A stretch of 50,254 bases of DNA from Bacteroidota bacterium (GTDB lineage Bacteria; Bacteroidota; Ignavibacteria; Ignavibacteriales; Ignavibacteriaceae), in NCBI GenBank assembly GCA_022708025.1, contig JAKIZM010000021.1:1-50254 (forward strand), written 5' to 3'. Positions 43,229-50,254 of this stretch are shown piece by piece; position 1 is the stretch's first letter, and the number at the start of each line of letters is the position of its first letter. The translations under genes and the position numbers were made by a program. The notes below the pieces were generated by a model, which was given only the letters and a program-made list of their open reading frames with translations, did not search any database and was not told the origin of the DNA.

Positions 43229-44063
43229 TATTCTGCAAGAATGTAAAATAATCTTTAGACTTGAAGTATAATTCCGTATGATTAGCAGATTCTTCTTCAT
43301 CAAAAAATCCCCAGACTGTTGAGCCGGTACCAGTCATCATACTATGCTTTGCTCCGAATTCATTCATCTTCTTTTTGATTTCAAATATTTCAGGATAATG
43401 ATTGAAAATAATTTCTTCAAAATCATTAGATGCAGATTCTAAAATTTCTTCAATTGGAATATCTTTCTTGGATGTAAAAAGCTTAAGACTTGATTTAGGA
43501 ATGGATGGTTTAATTAATCCAAAAGCCCATCTAGTGGAAATATGAATCCCGGGATTGATAATAACCAGGAATTTTTTATTGATGATATTTAACGGATAAA
43601 GTATTTCTCCTCTTGATTCAGCAAATGATGGCACTGATTTTAGAAAAAAGGGAACATCCGATCCTAATGAAAGAGCAAGTTTGGCTAAATCCGAATCAGA
43701 TATAGCAAGATCAAATAATTTATTTAATCCGATTAAAGTCGTGGCAGCATTTGAACTGCCTCCGCCTAAACCAGCACCAATCGGAATTTCCTTTTTTAAA
43801 AAAATATTTACATTAAATGAAGTCTGACAGAAACTTTCTAAAGCTTCTTTTGCCTTTATGATAAGGTTAGTCTTTTCAAAATTCAGTTGTTCGTCATTAC
43901 TATTAAAAGAAAAGTCATTGCTTTTTATAATAGTTATTTCATCAAAAAGCTCTAAAGGATAAAAAATAGTCTCCAGATTATGGAAACTATCTTCTCTTTT
44001 ATTTAAGATGTTTAAACCAATATTGATTTTAGCAGGTGATTTTATTTTAATGCTGTCCATCAA
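43221..44063 (-). CDS. ispE: 4-diphosphocytidyl-2-C-methyl-D-erythritol kinase
   Basis: A 280-residue GHMP kinase, the fourth step of the methylerythritol phosphate pathway to isoprenoids. It has the N-terminal SPAKINIGLNIL, the ATP-binding PIGAGLGGGSSNAA and the C-terminal MMTGTGSTVWGFF. Its start lies within the last 17 bp of the upstream fusion gene, so translation is coupled to it. Confidence 0.95.
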   Translation of the reverse strand: MMDSIKIKSPAKINIGLNILNKREDSFHNLETIFYPLELFDEITIIKSNDFSFNSNDEQLNFEKTNLIIKAKEALESFCQTSFNVNIFLKKEIPIGAGLGGGSSNAATTLIGLNKLFDLAISDSDLAKLALSLGSDVPFFLKSVPSFAESRGEILYPLNIINKKFLVIINPGIHISTRWAFGLIKPSIPKSSLKLFTSKKDIPIEEILESASNDFEEIIFNHYPEIFEIKKKMNEFGAKHSMMTGTGSTVWGFFDEEESANHTELYFKSKDYFTFLQNTI

Positions 44064-46077
44064 TCATAATTCTTAGTTTTTTGATATGATCAGGATTTGA
44101 ACCACAACAAGCCCCGATAAATGATGGATTAAGTTTCAAATACTCCTTAGCTTTGTTTGCATATTCTGTAGGAGAAATAGCACACTCAATTTTTGTATCT
44201 GTAAGTTCTCCGCCGCCACAATTAAGATAAAATCCCCAATTCATTCCTGGTTTTATTCTTTTAACCGCTAGCTCTAACGCGTCAAATGTCATACAATTAA
44301 ACCCAATTGCAAGAGGATTATATTTCATAACATACTCAATTGCATCAGTTAAATTTTCACCTGATAATAATTTGGGCTTATCTTTCAGAAAAAAGCTCAT
44401 AACAAATGGGATATGATTTTCTCCGCAATATTTCGAGATAAATTTGATTTCATCGAAATGACTTTGTGTTTCATTTAGTATAAAATCACATCCCGCTTCT
44501 AAAAGTAAATCTATATGAACTTTGTGATTCCATTCAAGATCCTTTTGTGAGATAGTCCTTTCAACCTGATAACAATCTTCAGCAGGTGGATTGGAACCAG
44601 CAATAAGAATTGTTGATTTTCCACGAGCTCTTTTTGCCAGCTCAACAGCATTCTTTACACTTTCACTAATATCTGTAACACCTGTTGATATAAGGGTATA
44701 TGGATTTGTTCTAAATGTATTAGTAGTTATGATATCAGCACCGGCACGAAGGTAATCTTTGTGGAGTATAATTACTTCTCTTCTGGAATCATCATTTGCT
44801 GTTGCGCTCCAGACTCTTTTATTTGATGTTAACTTTTTTTCCTGAAGCATACTGCCCATTGCTCCGTCCAGAATTAAGGGTCTGTTTATCTTTTTGGCTC
44901 TTTCGAATGGATTCAGTCTTTCACGAATTTTTATCTTGTCAAAAGTCGAATAATAATTCTCAATTTCATTAAGAATACGATTCAGATCAAGATTTTTTAT
45001 ACATTCAAGATCATATGGACATTCTTTTTTCCAGCAAGGCGAACAGAACAAATCCGGCTGATATATTTTAACTCCTCTGTCATACAAATCTATTTCAGTC
45101 CAGCAGCTTAATCCAAACCAGGCAATTACATATTTTTTTAAAGCAATTGCTAAATGCATTCCAAAAGTATCACCAGTTACTATAAGCTGAGGAATAGATT
45201 CATAACAAGCTCCTTTTCGTACTCCTTCATTAGTCGGAGTGTTAATTACTCTACCTTTGAAGTGATCAGCAATTTCTTTATTCCTTGCAGTGTCTTCAGG
45301 ACCGCCAAGAAGCATAATTTTATATTTCTTTTTTGCAAGCAGTTTATTGATTAAAAAGATATGCTGCCCAATAGACATCTTTTTATTTGGAAACAGTTCC
45401 GAGCATCCGGTATTAAAACCGATTATTTTATCCGTATCTCTTAGTCGAGCTTCTTTTTTATAGTTTTCAATAAACCTTAGCTCATCAGTAGTAAAATTAA
45501 ATATATACTCATCTCGTTGGTAATCTAATTCAAAAGTCTCTGCAAGATAATCCTGACCAGTCCTTTGATTAACTTCGAATTTCAAGTGATCATCCATTCC
45601 CAGATCGTAGTTATATTTTGCACTTTTGTTGGCAGGAATTATTGCACCACTTTGATGTAATGCAAAACCTAATTTATTCTTTGCATTAACTGAGTTCAAT
45701 AAAGCACAAGATCTTTGAGATTTATCAACATTCATTACATAATCAAATTCCATTTGATTTAGAATTAGTAAAGATTCTGCATCCCAATTAAATACTTTAT
45801 CTATATGCTCATTATTAAGCAGAAGGGGAGAAGTTGATTTTAAAGTTATCCAATATATTGTAGATTCAGGAAATTTCCTTTTGATCGCCGGTAATTGTGC
45901 GGTTGTCATCAAAACATCGCCCATCGCATCCAGATTAATAATTAATATCTTGATACCAATTGGTAAATTATCTTTACAACCATTCTCCCAGCAATTATAT
46001 CCTGAATAACACGGCTTATAACCACTGAATCTTTTACAGGAGAATACATCTTTTTTATCATCAATATTTTTTTTCAT
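44047..46077 (-). CDS. GT9 glycosyltransferase fused to homocysteine S-methyltransferase domain
   Basis: A single 676-residue frame holding two unrelated enzymes. Residues 1-36 contain Cys-rich CKRFSGYKPCYSGYNCWENG. Residues about 40-375 are a GT9 (heptosyltransferase-like) domain with KILIINLDAMGDVLMTT, LLGGPEDTARNKEIA and VTGDTFGMHLAIAL, then the four-Cys motif CSPCWKKECPYDLEC (345-359). Residues about 398-672 are a homocysteine S-methyltransferase domain: LILDGAMGSMLQE, TTNTFRTNPY, and the zinc ligands Cys595 (IGFNC) and Cys657-658 (GACCGS). No frameshift or stop is needed. It overlaps ispE by 17 bp. The GT9 part probably transfers a sugar in LPS or another glycan; the methyltransferase part may make methionine or methylate another thiol. 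Why they are joined is unknown. Confidence 0.87.
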   Translation of the reverse strand: MKKNIDDKKDVFSCKRFSGYKPCYSGYNCWENGCKDNLPIGIKILIINLDAMGDVLMTTAQLPAIKRKFPESTIYWITLKSTSPLLLNNEHIDKVFNWDAESLLILNQMEFDYVMNVDKSQRSCALLNSVNAKNKLGFALHQSGAIIPANKSAKYNYDLGMDDHLKFEVNQRTGQDYLAETFELDYQRDEYIFNFTTDELRFIENYKKEARLRDTDKIIGFNTGCSELFPNKKMSIGQHIFLINKLLAKKKYKIMLLGGPEDTARNKEIADHFKGRVINTPTNEGVRKGACYESIPQLIVTGDTFGMHLAIALKKYVIAWFGLSCWTEIDLYDRGVKIYQPDLFCSPCWKKECPYDLECIKNLDLNRILNEIENYYSTFDKIKIRERLNPFERAKKINRPLILDGAMGSMLQEKKLTSNKRVWSATANDDSRREVIILHKDYLRAGADIITTNTFRTNPYTLISTGVTDISESVKNAVELAKRARGKSTILIAGSNPPAEDCYQVERTISQKDLEWNHKVHIDLLLEAGCDFILNETQSHFDEIKFISKYCGENHIPFVMSFFLKDKPKLLSGENLTDAIEYVMKYNPLAIGFNCMTFDALELAVKRIKPGMNWGFYLNCGGGELTDTKIECAISPTEYANKAKEYLKLNPSFIGACCGSNPDHIKKLRIMIDGQH

Positions 46078-46218
46078 AGCGCTTGTTTGTTTAATTGTTA
46101 TATTGTTACTGTCTCTTAGACGTTTACAATAATAAAATTATTAATGTTTTATTTAGTCATTTTTAGAATTGGATAAAAAGTTTTTGCACTATTTAAAACA
46201 TAGTATAATATATTATTT

Positions 46219-47256
46219 CTAAGATTCAAGAGATTTCCTATTATATTTTAAATTAATAATATTTTTAAGCTTTGTTATTACCTGCTGAACAGGTAGTTCA
46301 GTCATACATTCATGTTTATAAGGACAAATTAATTTGTCACAACAGATACACCAAAGATCATCCTTAATTACGTAGTCTGAAGTTTCTGAATAAGGTCTGT
46401 GTCCGCGTGGATTAGTTGGTCCGAACAAACCAATTGTCGGAACACCCAATGCTGCTGAAATATGCATCGGACCGGAATCATTTGATACTACAGCATAACA
46501 TTTGGAAATCAACGCAGCTAATTGTAAAAGACTTGATTTAGGGGCTAATATACATTTTTCATTCAGATTAGTCTGAAGATATTCAGCATCATCTTCATCT
46601 CCGGGTCCCCAAAGAATTAATATTTTAGAGTTAAATTCGTTAATCAGTGCATTGCAAATTTCTAACCATTTTTGTTTAGTACATCTCTTCGAATCCCAGC
46701 TTCCAGAAGGTATAATACCAAAAACAATATCATCCCTTTTAAAAGTTGTCTCAAAGAAATCATCTGCAAAAATCTTTTCAGTATCTCCAACATAGTAATG
46801 AATTCTTTTTGAAATAATTTCAACATTTATTGCTTTAAGTAATTCAAGATTATGTTCTGCAGAATGATGTGTCCCTCTTTCAGAAGTTCCTAAAATATTA
46901 TAAGCATATTGTCTTCCGCGATAGGCAAAACCAACTCTATATTTAGCTCTGGTCAGAAATGTTATTTGTGCTGTTTTCGGATTAGACCATAAATCAATAA
47001 TCATATCATATTTTTCTTTTCTCAGTTCCCAGGCAATCTTAAGAACATTATCTTTTCTGTTCATCGTAAGCACTTTATTAACGAGAGGATTATTTGAGAC
47101 AGAATGTCTTGCAAAGTGTTCTGTCAAATAATCAATCTTGACATTTTTAAAATGATAATGCAGATTATCTAAAACTATTGTTGATAAAACAATATCTCCA
47201 ATTCCGCGTGGTTTTATTATAAGTATTTTAGAAACTTTGTCAGGATTTATTTTCAT
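46219..47256 (-). CDS. GT9 family glycosyltransferase (heptosyltransferase-like)
   Basis: A 345-residue ADP-heptose:LPS heptosyltransferase-type enzyme. It has KILIIKPRGIGDIVLSTIVLDNL, SGSWDSKRCTKQKWLEIC, ILWGPGDEDDAEYLQ and VVSNDSGPMHISAALGVPTIGLFGPT. Near the C-terminus it carries C-x2-C-x4-C-x5-C (in CICCDKLICPYKHEC), the same spacing as in the GT9 part of the neighbouring fusion gene; such clusters are common in this branch of GT9. It lies 20 bp after polA and probably belongs to the same transcript. The exact sugar donor is not certain. Confidence 0.9.
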   Translation of the reverse strand: MKINPDKVSKILIIKPRGIGDIVLSTIVLDNLHYHFKNVKIDYLTEHFARHSVSNNPLVNKVLTMNRKDNVLKIAWELRKEKYDMIIDLWSNPKTAQITFLTRAKYRVGFAYRGRQYAYNILGTSERGTHHSAEHNLELLKAINVEIISKRIHYYVGDTEKIFADDFFETTFKRDDIVFGIIPSGSWDSKRCTKQKWLEICNALINEFNSKILILWGPGDEDDAEYLQTNLNEKCILAPKSSLLQLAALISKCYAVVSNDSGPMHISAALGVPTIGLFGPTNPRGHRPYSETSDYVIKDDLWCICCDKLICPYKHECMTELPVQQVITKLKNIINLKYNRKSLES

Positions 47257-47276
47257 AGTTTCCTCTTAAAAGGGGA

Positions 47277-50057
47277 TTAATGGGCATCTAACCAGTTTTT
47301 CCCAATACCGGTTTCAACAACAACTGGTACTTTTAACGGGAGGGACTTCTCCATCATTTTTTTAATAACAGGTACAAGACCATCAATTTCATCTTTATGC
47401 ATATCAAAGACTAATTCATCATGAACCTGCAAAATCATTTTTGATTTTGAGTTTCTCTTTTTTAGTTCATTATAAATATTAATCATTGCAAGTTTTATCA
47501 TATCAGCAGCAGATCCTTGAATCGGCATATTGATAGCAACTCTTTCTTCAAATTGTCTTACAACTCTGTTATTGCTGTTTATGTTTTTCAGATATCTTCT
47601 GCGTTTCATTAAAGTTTCAGCATATCCGTTTTCCTGAGCAAATTTTACAGAGTTATTCATAAATTCTCTAACTCGTTTAAATGTCTTAAAGTAAGTATCG
47701 ATTATTTCTTTTGCGTGTGTCTGAGTAATACCTAATCTGGTTTTTAATCCGAAAGCACCAATGCCATACAATATTCCAAAATTAACTTCTTTAGCTTTTC
47801 TTCTCATATCGGAAGTTACTTCATCAGGTTTAACATTAAAAACGAGCGCTGCAGTATTTCGGTGAATATCTTCACCTTCACTAAAAGCTTTAATCAAAGC
47901 TTCATCACCACAAATTGAAGCCATTATTCTTAATTCAATCTGGCTATAATCTGCACTTAAGATCAGGTAATCATTATTTCTTGGTACAAAAGCTTTTCTG
48001 ATTTCCTTACCCATTTCAGTTCTTATAGGAATATTCTGCAAATTCGGATCAATACTCGATAATCTGCCAGTAGAAGCAACGGTCTGATTATAACTGGTAT
48101 GAATTCTTCCTGTTTTTGGATTAATTAGATTTGGTAAGGCATCAGCATACGTAGATTTTAATTTAGCTACCTGCCTGTAATTTAATATAAGATCTATAAT
48201 TTCATGTTCACCTTTAAGATTTTCCAAAGCACGTGCATCAGTAGAAAATCCGGTTTTAGTTTTTCTGCCTGTGGATAAATTCAGTTTGTCAAAAAGTATT
48301 TCCTGCAATTGCTTAGGTGAATTGATATTGAATTCAGTTCCTGCCGATTTATAAATCTCAGAAGTATAATTATCTAATAAAATCTGCAGATCTTTACTGA
48401 ATGATTTTAAAGCTTTCGTATCTATTTTAACACCTTCATATTCCATTGCTCCGAGAACCGGAGCAAGGGGGAATTCTATTTCATAAGCAACTTTTTCAAT
48501 ACCTTCTTTTTTCATTTCTTTATCAAGAGACTGAAAAAGCCGATAGGTAATATCAGCATCTTCTGCTGCATAATTTGTTAATGAATCAAGTTCAGCATCA
48601 AATATTTTAGATGGATCTTTCTTATCACCAATTAAAGTAGTTAATGAAATAGGCGAGTAGCTAAGATATTTTTCAGCAAGATCATCCATACCATGCTTTT
48701 GATCAGGATCTATAATATAACTCGCAAGCATTGTATCAAAGAAAAAGTTGTTTACATCTATTTCAATACTTTTTAGAACTGATATATCATACTTACCGTT
48801 TTGGCAGACTTTTTTGATATCCGGATTTTCAAACACTTTTTTAAAAACTTTTCTGAATGTAGATATATGCATCCGATCAGCAGTTTGCTTTGTAAAAAGA
48901 TTTTCTTCATCTTCAAAAGGATTAATAGCAACAAAGTATGCTTCCGAAGGATGAATGCAAAAAGAAACACCTGCTATATTAACTTCGAATGTATTAAGAC
49001 TATCCGTTTCAGTATCGAAAACAAATAAATCAGATTCCAGTAATTGTGCGGCAAGTTTTCTGGCATCATGTTCTTTCGTAATAAGCGTGTACTTAACAGT
49101 TGATTTATCAAATGAATTTAATTTTCCTTCACTTGTTATGGGTGTTTCTTGATCAGTTGTACCAGCTGATGAAGTGTTATTGTAAAGTTTCATCAATCTG
49201 GTATAGATTGTTTTGAATTCCAATTCAAACAACAAGTGTTTTAGCCTTTCAAAATCAGGATCTGAAAAGCGTGAATTGTCAAAATTAAAATCAATTGGAA
49301 CTTCACAATGAATAGTTGCAAGTTCTTTTGAAAGGATTGCAGAATCCTTACCGGTTTCCAATTTATTTTTTATTCCCGCTTTGTCAATTTTATCAATATG
49401 TTGATAGATTTTTTCTATTGTTCCGAATTTTTGAATAAGAGGAACAGCACCTTTCGGACCAATACCTTTAATGCCCGGAATATCGTCACTGCTATCTCCA
49501 ACAATTGCTAAATAATCTATCATATATTTTGGCTCAAAACCCAATTCATCAACAACTTTTTGTTTATCATATACTATTGCTTCATCTGATTTTTTGCCCG
49601 GTCTTATAATAAATACTTTATCAGAAACTAATTGGAAATAGTCTTTATCAGGTGTAACTGCATAAGAGATAAATCCTTTTTTTTCTGCGATCTTAACTGC
49701 AGAACCTATTATATCATCAGCTTCATAACCGGGTAAAATGTAGAGTGGAATATTTAATGCCTGAACTATGTCTTTTATTCTTTGAATCTGGGGAATCATA
49801 TCTTCGGGCATTGCCTGACGTGAAGATTTGTAAGCTTCATATTTTTCGTGCCTGAATGTTTTTTCTTTAGAATCAAATGCTACAGCGATATAATCCGGTT
49901 TCTGATCTTCTAATACTTTGATTAGCTGATTAATAAAACCAAAAACGGCAGAAGTTGGTTCTCCCTGGCTGGTTGTCAATGGTCGGTTTATAAAAGCATA
50001 ATAACCCCGATATGCAAGCGCCATTGCATCTATTATTACAAATTTATTTTTCTTCAT
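47277..50057 (-). CDS. polA: DNA polymerase I
   Basis: A full-length (926 aa) polymerase with three domains. The 5'-3' exonuclease (about 1-290) has VIDAMALAYRGYYAF, PGYEADDIIG and VGDSSDDIPGIKGIGPKGA. The 3'-5' proofreading domain (about 325-520) keeps the acidic residues of FVFDTETDSL, CQNGKYDISVL and NYAAEDADITYRLF, so proofreading appears active. The polymerase domain (about 530-926) has STGRLSSIDPNLQNIP, motif A SADYSQIELRI, motif B AKEVNFGILYGIG and motif C QVHDELVFD. It fills gaps in repair and removes Okazaki primers. Confidence 0.97.
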   Translation of the reverse strand: MKKNKFVIIDAMALAYRGYYAFINRPLTTSQGEPTSAVFGFINQLIKVLEDQKPDYIAVAFDSKEKTFRHEKYEAYKSSRQAMPEDMIPQIQRIKDIVQALNIPLYILPGYEADDIIGSAVKIAEKKGFISYAVTPDKDYFQLVSDKVFIIRPGKKSDEAIVYDKQKVVDELGFEPKYMIDYLAIVGDSSDDIPGIKGIGPKGAVPLIQKFGTIEKIYQHIDKIDKAGIKNKLETGKDSAILSKELATIHCEVPIDFNFDNSRFSDPDFERLKHLLFELEFKTIYTRLMKLYNNTSSAGTTDQETPITSEGKLNSFDKSTVKYTLITKEHDARKLAAQLLESDLFVFDTETDSLNTFEVNIAGVSFCIHPSEAYFVAINPFEDEENLFTKQTADRMHISTFRKVFKKVFENPDIKKVCQNGKYDISVLKSIEIDVNNFFFDTMLASYIIDPDQKHGMDDLAEKYLSYSPISLTTLIGDKKDPSKIFDAELDSLTNYAAEDADITYRLFQSLDKEMKKEGIEKVAYEIEFPLAPVLGAMEYEGVKIDTKALKSFSKDLQILLDNYTSEIYKSAGTEFNINSPKQLQEILFDKLNLSTGRKTKTGFSTDARALENLKGEHEIIDLILNYRQVAKLKSTYADALPNLINPKTGRIHTSYNQTVASTGRLSSIDPNLQNIPIRTEMGKEIRKAFVPRNNDYLILSADYSQIELRIMASICGDEALIKAFSEGEDIHRNTAALVFNVKPDEVTSDMRRKAKEVNFGILYGIGAFGLKTRLGITQTHAKEIIDTYFKTFKRVREFMNNSVKFAQENGYAETLMKRRRYLKNINSNNRVVRQFEERVAINMPIQGSAADMIKLAMINIYNELKKRNSKSKMILQVHDELVFDMHKDEIDGLVPVIKKMMEKSLPLKVPVVVETGIGKNWLDAH

Positions 50058-50160
50058 TAAATAAAAGTAATTAGAAATAATCTTCTATCAGAAAATAATG
50101 ATTAGTTAAATAAAATTGAAGTGAAAATAAATTTCTCAAATCCGATATAGGACATAAAAA

Positions 50161-50168
50161 CAAAGATA
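50161..50168 (-). promoter_or_regulatory. Possible -7 element (TATCTTTG) for polA
   Basis: On the minus strand TATCTTTG fits TAnnTTTG, about 104 bp before polA. No TTG is seen at the correct upstream distance. The remaining 197-bp right edge shows no gene. Confidence 0.35.
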
Positions 50169-50254
50169 ATTTAACGGACAAATAATTATTTCTTAAAAAT
50201 TCTTCCTTATGACTGTCTTTATTGAGCTAAATGGGATTGTTCATATAACATTTT

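Noticed and set aside
46688..46715. Possible further copy of the double-hairpin insertion (AATCCC near TTCC)
   Set aside because: It lies in the coding region of a GT9 gene, in the wrong order and without the paired stems.

Overview
The window looks like a chromosomal segment from an AT-rich member of the Bacteroidota/Ignavibacteria lineage. Three things point there. One secreted protein ends in a type IX secretion sorting domain with the QNYPNPFNPST signature typical of Ignavibacteria. Several promoters match the Bacteroidota form TAnnTTTG. The KorAB ferredoxin oxidoreductase suits the same group. Most genes are housekeeping, closely packed, and often overlap at their ends. I see no prophage, insertion sequence, CRISPR array or replication origin.

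Layout. 0-3.1 kb: an Rrf2-type regulator with a palindrome in front of it, an antiquitin-type aldehyde dehydrogenase, and an unknown protein. 3.1-9.3 kb, mostly minus strand: tail-specific protease, purB, a DegP/HtrA-like protease, plsY, then tRNA-Cys and tRNA-Gly. 9.4-11.9 kb: the T9SS-secreted protein and a UPF0316 membrane protein. 11.9-17.8 kb, plus-strand operon: pcm, miaA, an AtuA-family pair, prfB (read through a programmed +1 frameshift) and a GT-C-like membrane enzyme. 17.8-20.7 kb: a phosphodiesterase, an alkyltransferase-like protein and a PspC/LiaF-type pair. 21.2-28.4 kb: nadE, korAB, nrnA and pepA. 28.4-33.6 kb: an unknown exported protein between two copies of an intergenic repeat, then a LolCDE-type ABC transporter.

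33.7-34.9 kb is the most unusual stretch. Intact tRNA-Pro, Arg, His and Glu genes lie beside a tRNA-Pro-like remnant. Between tRNA-Arg and tRNA-His sit four head-to-tail copies of a 146-bp unit. Each unit is a tRNA-Arg derivative whose 5' acceptor strand is lost and whose T-loop carries a 22-nt insertion that folds as two tiny adjacent hairpins. The four copies have identical length, and within the insertion only the hairpin loops vary.

34.9-36.5 kb: crcB, a DUF190 gene and a fatty-acid-hydroxylase-type protein. 36.6-42.1 kb: a compact six-gene minus-strand operon for an activated, probably nonulosonic-acid-like, aminated sugar. It combines a NeuB-type synthase lacking its SAF domain, a KdsC-like phosphatase, an SDR, a class-III aminotransferase, an SpsF-type cytidylyltransferase and a GT-B-like protein. 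42.3-50.1 kb: an LD-carboxypeptidase, ispE, a fusion of a GT9 glycosyltransferase with a homocysteine S-methyltransferase domain, a second GT9 and polA.

The strongest leads are the tRNA-Arg-derived tandem array, the GT9/methyltransferase fusion and the unusual sugar operon. All functional calls rest on motif reading by eye; no searches were run.
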